In this document: piece by piece, positions 38,257 to 45,379 of the stretch
How positions within the stretch are numbered: the first letter of the stretch is position 1
How the letters are laid out: each line of letters begins with the position of its first letter
NCBI GenBank assembly: GCA_028714015.1
Contig: JAQTNG010000003.1
Location: 1-45,379, forward strand
Direction: 5' to 3'
Length of the DNA stretch: 45,379 nt
DNA from: Elusimicrobiota bacterium
GTDB taxonomy: Bacteria > Elusimicrobiota > Elusimicrobia > UBA1565 > UBA9628
Translations under genes and position numbers: made by a program
The notes under the pieces: generated by a model
The model's database searches: none
What the model saw: only the letters and a program-made list of their open reading frames with translations
What the model was told of the DNA's origin: nothing

Positions 38257-40047
38257 ATGATCCTACTCCTCCTTTCCGCCCTCCTCGCCGTGCCGTCCCA
38301 CGCCGCCGCCCCCACCGTCAAGGACGCCCAGGCCTTCATGGACGGCGCCGAGAAATCCCTCGACGCGCTCGGCCGCCGCTCGGCCTTCTCGTCCTGGATC
38401 CAGCAGACCTACATCAACTACTCCTCCGAGTGGCTGGCGAGCGACGCCGACCAGAGCTACTCCGCCGAGGCCGCCCGCCTCGCCCACGCCGCGCGCAAGT
38501 ACGACAAGCTCGACCTGCCCGCCGACCTCAAGCGCAAATTCCTCCTTCTCAAGCTCACCGTGACGTCGCCGGCCCCGCCCGATCCCGCCGAGCAGAAAGA
38601 GCTCTCCGACACCAAGGTCTGGCTCGAGGGCACCTACGGCAAGGGCAAGTACTGCCCCGCCTCCACGACGACCTGCCTGACGCTCGACGACATGGAGGAC
38701 ATCCTCAAGGACTCCCGCGATCCCAAGCGCCTGGCGGAGGTCTGGACCGGCTGGCGCACGATCTCGGTCCCGATGCGGCCGCGCTATCAGCGCTTCGCCG
38801 AGCTCTCCAACAAGGGCGCGCGCGACCTCGGCTTCAAGGACACCGCCGACCTCTGGCGCAGCGGCTACGACATGACCCCGGATCAGTTCTCCGCCGAGCT
38901 CGACCGAACCTGGCTGCAGATGAAGCCGCTCTACGAGGCCCGCCACGCCTACGTGCGCCGCCGCCTGCAGGACAAATACGGCAAAGACGTCATCGGCGCC
39001 GACGGCCTCATCCCGCAGCAGCTCACCGGCAACATGTGGGGCCAGTCCTGGGAGAACATCTACGACCTCGCCGCCCCGCCGAAGACGAAGCCCGCCTACG
39101 ACCTGACCGAGCGGCTCAAGGCGAACAAGTACGACGAGCTCAAGATGGTCAAGACCGGCGAGGCCTTCTTCACCTCGCTGGGCTTCCCAGCGCTTCCGTC
39201 GACGTTCTGGGAGCGGTCCATGTTCACGCGCCCGCGCGACCGCGAGGTCGTCTGCCACGCCTCGGCCTGGGACGTCGAGAACGGCCAGGACCTCCGTATT
39301 AAAATGTGCATCAAGATCAACTCCGAGGACTTCGTGACCATACACCACGAACTCGGCCACAACTTCTACCAGCGCGCGTATGAAAAACAGCCGTACTTCT
39401 TCCGCGGCTCGGCCAACGACGGCTTCCACGAGGCCTTGGGCGACACCATCGCCCTGTCGGTCACGCCGGAGTACCTCAAGACCATCGGCCTCATCGACTC
39501 GGTCCCCGGGCCGGAGGGGGACATCGATCTCCTCCTGACCAAGGCGCTCGAGAAGGTCGCGTTCATGCCGTTCGGGCTGCTCGTCGACAAGTGGCGCTGG
39601 GACGTCTTCACGGGCAAGACCAAGCCCGAGGACTACAACAAGGCGTGGTGGGCGCTCGTGCAGAAGTATCAGGGCATGAAGCCGCCGGCGCCTCGCTCCG
39701 AGAACGACTTCGACCCGGGTGCTAAGTACCACATCCCGGGCAACACGCCGTACGCGCGCTACTTCCTGGCCAACGTCTACCAGTTCCAGTTCTACCGCGC
39801 GCTGTGCAAGCAGAGCGGGTACACGGGGCCGCTGCACCGGTGCTCCTACTACGGCGACAAGGCCGCCGGCAAGAGCCTGGGCGACATGATGGCGATGGGC
39901 AGCAGCAAGCCGTGGCCCGACGCCCTCGAGGCGGTGACGGGGCAGCGTCAGCTCGACGCGACGGCCATCCTCGAGTACTTCGCGCCGCTCAAGGCCTGGC
40001 TCGACGAGCAGAACAAGGGGCAGGCGACGGGGTGGAAGGCGGAATAA
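38257..40047 (+). CDS. Exported M2-family peptidyl-dipeptidase (ACE-like)
   Basis: A 596-residue zinc metallopeptidase related to angiotensin-converting enzyme. The zinc motif is His364-Glu365-x-x-His368 (HHELGHNFYQ), with the third ligand Glu392 in DGFHEALGD, the 24-residue spacing typical of M2. A signal peptide (about residues 1-16) directs it to the periplasm or outside. It would remove C-terminal dipeptides from oligopeptides. ATG 38257 is chosen at the signal peptide; an in-frame ATG 15 bases upstream lies within the promoter. Coupled to the next gene. Confidence 0.92.
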   Translation: MILLLLSALLAVPSHAAAPTVKDAQAFMDGAEKSLDALGRRSAFSSWIQQTYINYSSEWLASDADQSYSAEAARLAHAARKYDKLDLPADLKRKFLLLKLTVTSPAPPDPAEQKELSDTKVWLEGTYGKGKYCPASTTTCLTLDDMEDILKDSRDPKRLAEVWTGWRTISVPMRPRYQRFAELSNKGARDLGFKDTADLWRSGYDMTPDQFSAELDRTWLQMKPLYEARHAYVRRRLQDKYGKDVIGADGLIPQQLTGNMWGQSWENIYDLAAPPKTKPAYDLTERLKANKYDELKMVKTGEAFFTSLGFPALPSTFWERSMFTRPRDREVVCHASAWDVENGQDLRIKMCIKINSEDFVTIHHELGHNFYQRAYEKQPYFFRGSANDGFHEALGDTIALSVTPEYLKTIGLIDSVPGPEGDIDLLLTKALEKVAFMPFGLLVDKWRWDVFTGKTKPEDYNKAWWALVQKYQGMKPPAPRSENDFDPGAKYHIPGNTPYARYFLANVYQFQFYRALCKQSGYTGPLHRCSYYGDKAAGKSLGDMMAMGSSKPWPDALEAVTGQRQLDATAILEYFAPLKAWLDEQNKGQATGWKAE

Positions 40048-40250
40048 TGGAGCTGGCCGATATCCGCGTGGGCGATGTGATCTGGAACGTCGACACCGGG
40101 CATACCGGGCGCGTGTCCTCGGTTACGGGCACGAAGATGGTGCTGCTGGACCCGACGGGCGAGGAGACGCCGTTTTACTTCGTGGCCGGGCTCTGGGAAA
40201 AGCTGCATGATCAGGCGGCGGCGGAGTTCGTCGCGCTGCTGCAGAAGTAG
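40047..40250 (+). CDS. Small protein of unknown function coupled to the M2 peptidase
   Basis: A 67-residue protein. The stop of the peptidase and this start share one base (TAATG). The N-terminal half (VGDVIWNVDTGHTGRVSSVTGTKMVLLDPTGEE) looks like a small SH3/KOW-type beta barrel; the C-terminal part is a helix. No signal peptide, so it stays in the cytosol. Function unknown. Confidence 0.6.
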   Translation: MELADIRVGDVIWNVDTGHTGRVSSVTGTKMVLLDPTGEETPFYFVAGLWEKLHDQAAAEFVALLQK

Positions 40251-40261
40251 GACCGATTTAG

Positions 40262-40348
40262 GGAGAGGTGGCCGAGCGGTTTAAGGCACCAGTCTTGAAA
40301 ACTGGCGACGTGTAAAAGCGTCCGTGGGTTCGAATCCCACCCTCTCCG
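40262..40348 (+). tRNA. tRNA-Ser (anticodon UGA)
   Basis: The acceptor stem GGAGAGG pairs with CCTCTCC. The anticodon stem CCAGT/ACTGG encloses the loop CTTGAAA with anticodon TGA, reading UCA. A long variable arm (GACGTGTAAAAGCGTC) confirms the serine class, and the T arm GTGGGTTCGAATCCCAC is standard. CCA is not encoded. Foreign-looking DNA starts directly downstream, so the 3' end is the likely attachment site of the island. Confidence 0.96.
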
Positions 40349-40397
40349 ATGATTGAATGGCTGCGGCGGCAGTTAATTAGAAGGCCCGGAGAACATC

Positions 40398-41378
40398 ATG
40401 GCCAGAAAGGAAACGATTCACAGTCCGGCCGATGATTATCTGGGCTACTTGAAATATTCAGGCCCAGCTGCGATGGATGCGCGTAAGGCTGCGCATGCAC
40501 TTCTTGGTTTCGACAAGGCACTTCGACATTTTCTCGCCAGAGAAGCGCCAGCCCTGCGCGGAGTTGAATTCGAAATTCCTGTTATAGTTCGGCCCGGCTC
40601 ATGGGAGGCCGTACTTCCAGCCACAGCCGGTCAGTGGGCACTCACCGCACTCGGAGCTGGGGCAACCGCCTATTTGACCAAGGCGGGCACAGAAATGGCT
40701 ACGCACGATTTCAAAGAAGTAGGCATCGGCGCGCTATTTAAGAAATCACTGGAGGGAATTCAGTGGACGGTAAAAATTGGGCGCCATCTCGGCACACTTC
40801 AGAAAAAGATCTTTTCAGAGGTTCGGTGGGAAAAGGGGAATCAAAGTGTCGGGATTCCTAATGATAAGAAAGAATATTTGGTTGTCCCCAAAAATGCGCT
40901 CGACGCATTTTCTGAATGCCCGACGAGCCTATTCTCAGACATTGCGGCCGTCATTGATGCTCAGCGTGAGCTGAGCATCGGGATTGTCCAGGATGGAGGA
41001 TTTGTTGATGTCAAGATTCCCAGAACGGACAAGCATATCTTCCACATCGAAGAAGAACAGGATCAACTATTCCCCGAATTGAAACATGGCAAGTCTGTTG
41101 AATTGGATGGAACCGTTACGCGTGGAAATGAGAACACCAACTCTTTGGGGTTTCTTTACGACGATCATATCTTGACCTGCTATCCCACCAAGGGCAGCAT
41201 TGTCCGATTTAAACAGGCGCTTTTTTTAAAATGCCGTCTTCGAGGCGTAATCAATCGCTCTGATGAGGGTGGGGGAATTTCCGCTAACAAACCAAAGATT
41301 TACGTCGACGAAATTACACCATTGGAGAAAGAGCCCGTTCATCCGCAGTTGTTCGCGGAAGATGACAACGTCGACTGA
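40398..41378 (+). CDS. Island protein of unknown function (326 aa)
   Basis: A 326-residue protein. Residues about 65-95 contain a weakly hydrophobic, Gly/Ala-rich segment (GQWALTALGAGATAYLTKAG) that might be a membrane-inserting helix; the rest is soluble, with a C-terminal beta-rich domain (about 210-310). I do not recognise the family, and no nuclease or ATPase motif is visible. GGAGA lies about 9 bases before the ATG. As the first gene of a defence-type island it may be a defence component, but nothing in its sequence shows this. Confidence 0.65.
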   Translation: MARKETIHSPADDYLGYLKYSGPAAMDARKAAHALLGFDKALRHFLAREAPALRGVEFEIPVIVRPGSWEAVLPATAGQWALTALGAGATAYLTKAGTEMATHDFKEVGIGALFKKSLEGIQWTVKIGRHLGTLQKKIFSEVRWEKGNQSVGIPNDKKEYLVVPKNALDAFSECPTSLFSDIAAVIDAQRELSIGIVQDGGFVDVKIPRTDKHIFHIEEEQDQLFPELKHGKSVELDGTVTRGNENTNSLGFLYDDHILTCYPTKGSIVRFKQALFLKCRLRGVINRSDEGGGISANKPKIYVDEITPLEKEPVHPQLFAEDDNVD

Positions 41379-41459
41379 GCTCGGTCGATAGGCCAATTCG
41401 GAGGGCAGCAGGCCCTCGCAAGTGCGGTGGCTCCGCGCGGTAGCGGGGGATTATAGTGT
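41379..41459. other. Structured intergenic segment in the island
   Basis: An 80-base GC-rich stretch between two AT-richer genes. It has a perfect hairpin GAGGGC-AGCAG-GCCCTC (41401-41417), a smaller one GCGG-TGGCT-CCGC just after it, and then the TATAGT box (41452-41457) of the next gene. It could be a terminator or small-RNA-like element. Confidence 0.4.
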
Positions 41460-41465
41460 GTGGCT

Positions 41466-42002
41466 ATGAAAACAGAACTTGGCGAATATATCGTGGGTGC
41501 GTATCTCAGCCAGAGGCTTGGTTGCGATTTCGTCGGATATAACATCCGTCCTCCTGAAGCGGGCTTGGCGGGCCTTGCGGAGTTAGATGTCGTTGGCTTG
41601 CGCCACAAGGATAAGACGGCGTTCCTTTGTGAGGTGACTACGCATCTCGAAGGGCTTCAATATGGTTCATATGCGACAACGATTTCTAAGGTCAATGAGA
41701 AGCATCAGCGCCAGAAACGTTATGCGGAACTTCATCTGAAGGATTTTACGACGGTCCACTTCATGTTTTGGTCACCCGTGGTGCGGGAGGGGGCGATCAC
41801 CAAGGCCCTTTCCACAATCGATGGGTTGGAGCTTGTAATCAATAGCGCTTACACCCGTTGTATTCGGGAACTAGAGGAAATCGCGTCAGGAGCAACGCGA
41901 GATCTTGGTAATCCGGCAATGCGATTTCTTCAGATTCTTACGCATCTCAGGAAAGATCTAAAACAAGAGAACAAGGCTATATCGAAGTTGGGTCTGCGAT
42001 GA
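41466..42002 (+). CDS. PD-(D/E)XK-like nuclease-fold protein, possibly altered active site
   Basis: A 178-residue protein with the layout of a small restriction-endonuclease-fold domain: GEYIVGAYL helix, then AELDVVGLRHKDKTAFLCEVTTH (about 37-60), in which Asp39-x(n)-Glu-Val-Thr corresponds to D...ExK. The usual Lys is Thr, so catalysis may be changed or supplied by another residue. The segment after it (YAELHLKDFTTVHFMFWSP) fits the following strand. ATG 41466 is chosen; a GTG 6 bases upstream is possible. TATAGT lies 8 bases before the ATG. Confidence 0.6.
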   Translation: MKTELGEYIVGAYLSQRLGCDFVGYNIRPPEAGLAGLAELDVVGLRHKDKTAFLCEVTTHLEGLQYGSYATTISKVNEKHQRQKRYAELHLKDFTTVHFMFWSPVVREGAITKALSTIDGLELVINSAYTRCIRELEEIASGATRDLGNPAMRFLQILTHLRKDLKQENKAISKLGLR

Positions 42003-42017
42003 AAAAGGAAAATCGAC

Positions 42018-42602
42018 ATGCCTCTTGAACCTTTTCAAGGGGAAACTTTCGTTGCATTCATCGATATAATCGGGTTTAAGGCGATGATGCGAGAAGATGG
42101 CGGGCGCAGGGCGATAATCGCCCTCGATGACTTCTACTCTGTGGGCTATAACGTGCTGAGGGCGCAGCAGGCTGGTCGCCCGGCTATTGAGGGTCTCTTC
42201 GTATCTGACTGCGGAATATTATTTGCGCGCGGAAACGATGTGCGCCCCGATGAAATTCTAAAGCAGATCTTAACCATTATTGAGAACATCCACCGACGTT
42301 GCTCGGAGCGCGCTGTGTTTCTCACAAGCTCAATTGCTTGGGGCACATTCTCATATCATCAGCGTATTGAATTCCAAGGCATTGAGAAGAATCCGGTTTT
42401 TGGAAATGCATACATTAGTGCATTCATGGACAATGCTGAAGGCAAACCAAAAATCTACTCAGGAGATTGCCGCATTATCCGGGATAATTTGCCAGAGGAA
42501 GCAGCTGCGTATTGTAAAAATCACGCAGATGGGATATCAGAGCGCATCCGCGCCGCCCCAAAGCACTACTACTACGAATGGACTCGTCCGCGGCGAGGGT
42601 AG
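42018..42602 (+). CDS. Nucleotide-cyclase-fold-like protein
   Basis: A 194-residue protein of a widespread but poorly annotated type beginning FVAFIDIIGFKAMM. The pattern (first Asp in FIDIIGF at about residue 16, second in VSDCGILFA at about 64) resembles the two metal-binding aspartates of class III nucleotidyl cyclases. IAWGTFSYH and FGNAYISAFMDN follow in the order known for this small family. If active it could make a cyclic nucleotide signal. No effector with a cyclic-nucleotide-binding domain lies in the visible island. It starts 15 bases after the previous gene and converges on the nuclease gene. Confidence 0.55.
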   Translation: MPLEPFQGETFVAFIDIIGFKAMMREDGGRRAIIALDDFYSVGYNVLRAQQAGRPAIEGLFVSDCGILFARGNDVRPDEILKQILTIIENIHRRCSERAVFLTSSIAWGTFSYHQRIEFQGIEKNPVFGNAYISAFMDNAEGKPKIYSGDCRIIRDNLPEEAAAYCKNHADGISERIRAAPKHYYYEWTRPRRG

Positions 42603-42661
42603 CGCGGTGGCGTAGAGAGGTTTAGTGGCAGCTCGCGATGGTCTCTGCGCCGTTGGCTGTG

Positions 42662-43276
42662 TTAGTCGGCATAGAAATCGCTATTGTCGACATTTGTTGA
42701 GTGGACTTCAGCGATTTCCCGATCCGAATCCAAAGTAACATCGAACTTAAAAGGATAGGAATCGTGGATTTCGGGATCACCATCGGTTTCACGGTCAGAA
42801 CCGTATTGTAGACTGACCCCAAGCAACCCCTCGCCTATTACGTGCGCGCCTTTATCACCCCACGAAACGGATGAGATATTAATGTCAGTAACCTCCTCCA
42901 ACCTCGTGTGTGTCGAAACCTCATCAAGCTCTGAAGGGAAATTATTGTGAAAATGTTCTTCAAGCTGGGCTTCTAAGCCAACTATTTCGATTTGGCGGTC
43001 AGTGGGGGGAGTTATTAGTACTAGGCGCATTTGTCGTGCAGGATCTTTTTTCACATACTCATGTATGCGGCGAACATGTTTGTCATCGTTCGCGCCGGCA
43101 CCGTAGATTTTAAACTCAAAAATTATCTCCTCTGCCTCGTTCTTTGCAACAAGGTCAAAGGTTTGTCCTCCAACCCGAAGCTCGCGTTCAATCTTATACC
43201 CTTTGGCAGAGAAATCGCGTTCAACCCGTTCCATGGCATCTTCGATTAAATAGCGGCTCATTGCGCGTGTCGTCAT
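42662..43276 (-). CDS. PD-(D/E)XK nuclease-like protein (pPIWI-associated-nuclease-like C-terminus)
   Basis: A 204-residue protein. The N-terminal half has a clear PD-(D/E)XK core: GQTFDLVAKNEAEEIIFEFKIYG (about residues 37-59), with Asp in FDLVA and Glu-Phe-Lys as the ExK pair. The C-terminal half (about 125-204: SVSWGDKGAHVIGEGLLGVSLQYGSDRE and PFKFDVTLD) is a beta domain like that following predicted pPIWI-associated nucleases. A role in DNA cleavage during defence is plausible. It begins at the base next to the end of the RusA-like gene. Confidence 0.62.
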   Translation of the reverse strand: MTTRAMSRYLIEDAMERVERDFSAKGYKIERELRVGGQTFDLVAKNEAEEIIFEFKIYGAGANDDKHVRRIHEYVKKDPARQMRLVLITPPTDRQIEIVGLEAQLEEHFHNNFPSELDEVSTHTRLEEVTDINISSVSWGDKGAHVIGEGLLGVSLQYGSDRETDGDPEIHDSYPFKFDVTLDSDREIAEVHSTNVDNSDFYAD

Positions 43277-43813
43277 CTAGCACCCCACGGGATAGCCAAC
43301 GTCTACGAGATTCCCAATTTCGACGTAGATCGTGTGGTCGTTTGTACCAATAGAATTATAAAAATCGACGAGAACATCTGAGTCCATCTTTGTTGTGTCA
43401 ATCATGTGGAGAGGCGCGCTCCCGATATTCTGGCTTCCGGCCGTTCTTAACTTAACAAGAAAGTCATCAGTAAACGCGAGTGTGCGCAGTGAATCTAGCG
43501 TAGGCTTGCTTAGGTTGTCAGGATCCCTGCGCTCTTCCTTTCTGTAAAAATAATAAACCCGGCAATAAAGCGAATGTGTAAGGGGCGCCGAAGCTGCGTA
43601 TCGACTTTTAAATGCCGCATCGACGGCGGCAATGTAGGCAGCTTTTGTGGGGGATCTCGACGCGGTTTTATTGTGAGAGCCTGGTCGTGCCGACACAATG
43701 AAACTGAAGATAGGCGCTTTCGCTACCGCGGGAGTTGCCGTCGCGGTAAGTATCGATGGGGCTGTGCGTATTTTTTGGGAAAATAAACGCACCCATAGAT
43801 CGTGCAAGTTCAT
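43277..43813 (-). CDS. RusA-like endonuclease-family protein
   Basis: A 178-residue protein. Residues about 80-115 contain the RusA signature: YYFYRKEERRDPDNLSKPTLDSL followed by LAFTDDFLV, that is D-x-DN-x-x-K-x-x-x-D-x-L...DD. RusA enzymes cut Holliday junctions in phage and mobile DNA. It lacks the short compact length of phage RusA (about 120 aa) and has extra N- and C-terminal parts. It follows the DUF499 gene by 56 bases on the same strand, suggesting an operon with DUF499 and the PD-(D/E)XK protein. Confidence 0.68.
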   Translation of the reverse strand: MNLHDLWVRLFSQKIRTAPSILTATATPAVAKAPIFSFIVSARPGSHNKTASRSPTKAAYIAAVDAAFKSRYAASAPLTHSLYCRVYYFYRKEERRDPDNLSKPTLDSLRTLAFTDDFLVKLRTAGSQNIGSAPLHMIDTTKMDSDVLVDFYNSIGTNDHTIYVEIGNLVDVGYPVGC

Positions 43814-43869
43814 GCGCTCATGTTATGCGGCTGAATATGGCAATGGCGACTGCATTTTGTTGAGTCGGA

Positions 43870-45379
43870 TCACTCTTTTTCAAAGCCCTGGCTCGTAAAC
43901 TTCAAAGTTTGACTATTTTCAGTGACCGTTCTTACAACCTGATCCGGCGCGCCGGTCGGAATATGAGCTTCGATCTCGAGTGTGACCCGCACTTCGGCTC
44001 CGACGAGAGCTGTTAGGTGTGAGATCACTTCATCCGCGATGCGGCTCGCGTCGCGCCCGACGCGTGCTGAGTCCAAGATTACCGTGCCGTGGAAGCGGCT
44101 CAGCTGTACCGCGGTCGACGCAGGATGGGTATTTCCCGGCCCGTTCCCGCCGGCAGGCGCGGCAAATCCACCGGCGCCGCTAGCTGTGTGCTCCGTGGCT
44201 CCTGCGCCCTTCGGGGGAATTTCGGCATCCAATTGTCTGCGGGCGACGTCCGGCTTCACCAGTAGCGCAGAGCTTTCCGGCGACAAACTTGCCGTCTGTC
44301 CGCCCCGCAAGCCGCGATATCGCCCCGTTGCTTCGTCTAGGCTGTCGGCAAACGCGAACGTGTCGGTCTGCCACGTGCGCAGCACTAAGCCGTCGTGTAT
44401 TGCATGGAGCAATACTTCGGAGCCGGCCACCCGCGGCAGATATAGATACCGCGCGAAGTCCTCTACGAGCTGCTTCACCGCGACATGCTCTCCGCGCCAC
44501 AAAGGGACGTCGTCGAGGTTCTTGCGCAGGATGGTTGAACCGAAGCTCGTCAGGAGCAGCTCGTCGCTGCGAAGCTTCTTGCTCGCGCGCGCGGCCAGCC
44601 CGTCGCTTCCGGTGATGCGGACAGCCTGCCATGTGAGGGGCGACTGCGGCGTCTTCTGCTCCGGCACCAGCACCCATTGGTAGGTCTCGGGCAGTCGCGC
44701 CGTGACGGCGCCGTCCGCGGCCTTTTGCTGCGTCTCCGCCTGGCGCACTTGATGAGGGTCCAGGTTGAGGACAGCCTTTTCGGCCAGAATGGACGACCAC
44801 GCGAGGTGCTTGCGCAGCGCGTCTTCGAGGTCCTGCAGGCGCACACGATCCGCAGCAAGGAAAACGAGCGTGTTGCGATAGAGGCGCGGGGTGTTGCCGC
44901 GCGTCTCCAGGATCGCCTTGGCGGCCTTCTCCGCGGCATTCCCGCTCTCTTTGCTGTACGGATGCTCCGCCGGCAGCACCACTAGGCGCGTGTCAAGATC
45001 ATCCGGCACGTCCGAGCCTGAGCGCGGAAGCGGATGGATTCGTGAGAAGTCCCCCATGTTCCGCAGGTCGGCGCGGAGCCGAGCGTCCAGCTCGGCCGCG
45101 ACTTTATCCGGGTCTCGCTTGAGCTGATCGGCGCGGTCGTCGGCCAGCTTAGTCACGGTGGGCTGGGTCGCGTACCAGGTGCGGGGGCCGTCCTGATAGA
45201 GATAGGTTGCCGCCGCGGCGAGACGCCGTAGCGCGTCACCGAAGACGGCCGCCGATTCTCCCGGCATAACGCAGCCGAGCATCACGCGCCGGTCCTCGAG
45301 GCCGCGGTGCGCCGCCGCGCCTGTCGGTGCTGAGCCGAGGTAGATAGTCCTCGCTACACGACGCGTCGCATGAAACCGG
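43870..45379 (-). CDS. DUF499 (AAA+ ATPase) protein, C-terminal half, runs off the right edge
   Basis: The frame is open to the window end, giving about 502 C-terminal residues of a family that is usually near 1000. The upstream part reads FHATRRVARTIYLGSAPT and continues LGCVMPGESAAVFGDALRRL, characteristic of DUF499 (COG1483) predicted ATPases. Beyond it, about 300 residues resemble the DUF499 substrate/helical region, and the last 100 form a small alpha/beta domain after a Gly/Pro-rich linker. DUF499 proteins accompany DUF1156 methylases and helicases in Hma-type anti-phage loci. Those partners, if present, lie outside the window. Confidence 0.78.
   Translation of the reverse strand, partial: RFHATRRVARTIYLGSAPTGAAAHRGLEDRRVMLGCVMPGESAAVFGDALRRLAAAATYLYQDGPRTWYATQPTVTKLADDRADQLKRDPDKVAAELDARLRADLRNMGDFSRIHPLPRSGSDVPDDLDTRLVVLPAEHPYSKESGNAAEKAAKAILETRGNTPRLYRNTLVFLAADRVRLQDLEDALRKHLAWSSILAEKAVLNLDPHQVRQAETQQKAADGAVTARLPETYQWVLVPEQKTPQSPLTWQAVRITGSDGLAARASKKLRSDELLLTSFGSTILRKNLDDVPLWRGEHVAVKQLVEDFARYLYLPRVAGSEVLLHAIHDGLVLRTWQTDTFAFADSLDEATGRYRGLRGGQTASLSPESSALLVKPDVARRQLDAEIPPKGAGATEHTASGAGGFAAPAGGNGPGNTHPASTAVQLSRFHGTVILDSARVGRDASRIADEVISHLTALVGAEVRVTLEIEAHIPTGAPDQVVRTVTENSQTLKFTSQGFEKE

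Larger units (their letters stand above)
40349..45379. mobile_element. Probable genomic island next to tRNA-Ser (right end outside window)
   Basis: From the tRNA 3' end onward, base composition drops visibly and codon use shifts to A/T-ending codons (40.4-43.9 kb), and the genes are of mobile/defence type. The DUF499 gene at the right is more GC-rich. No integrase, direct repeat or second att site is visible in the window, so the mechanism and the right boundary are unknown. Confidence 0.6.

Overview
The window is a GC-rich chromosome segment (roughly two-thirds G+C over most of its length) from a diderm bacterium. The evidence for a diderm is a TolC-type channel, an outer-membrane barrel ending in Phe, GmhB, DapA/DapF and an O-antigen-ligase-like protein. 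My best guess is an uncultured Elusimicrobiota-like lineage, based on overall gene style and a pyrophosphate-type phosphofructokinase; no marker in the window proves this. Genes are tightly packed, and many neighbours overlap by the 4 bases ATGA or GTGA.

Layout. 1-9.1 kb: surface polysaccharide genes (three GT2 glycosyltransferases, an extended SDR sugar epimerase, an O-antigen ligase-like protein with C-terminal TPRs, GmhB, a polysaccharide deacetylase, a GNAT acetyltransferase) plus a thiol peroxidase. 9.2-10.6 kb: a POT peptide transporter. 10.6-18.3 kb: a long leftward gene string (response regulator, outer-membrane barrel, PPi-type PFK, HAMP protein, TolC, patatin, TPR protein, dapF, dapA). 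18.5-22.0 kb: dnaE, diverging from a Nudix hydrolase followed by a cNMP-binding patatin. 24.8-31.5 kb: a second leftward string (YdjM-like membrane protein, GAF histidine kinase, TldD-like protease, PrcB-like protein, two secreted proteins of unknown function). 31.5-37.3 kb: a VapBC-type toxin-antitoxin pair, a HEAT-repeat protein, a SulP-STAS-cNMP transporter and a run of small, highly charged proteins. 37.3-38.2 kb: an ORF6N gene with a HigA remnant and a cluster of palindromes. 38.3-40.3 kb: an M2 peptidase, a small coupled protein and tRNA-Ser(UGA). 40.4-45.4 kb: an A+T-richer island that starts right after the tRNA and looks like a defence island (nuclease-like proteins, a cyclase-fold protein, a RusA-like nuclease and a DUF499 ATPase running off the end).

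The most unusual content is non-coding. (1) Six palindromes in and upstream of the ORF6N gene differ in arm sequence yet stay self-complementary. All six, read on the gene's strand, spell the same peptide signature L-[RK]-x-Q-x-x-[TI]-[LS]; one of them is inside the ORF6N coding sequence. (2) A 70-base element occurs twice, each time supplying the last Asp codon and stop codon of a different gene, with compensatory base-pair changes between copies. (3) Two long perfect palindromes share only the tip GGGGTCAG, and one of them supplies the stop codons of two convergent genes. (4) Many single genes have a -10 box 6-9 bases before the start codon, suggesting leaderless mRNAs, whereas the small-protein cluster has strong Shine-Dalgarno sequences.
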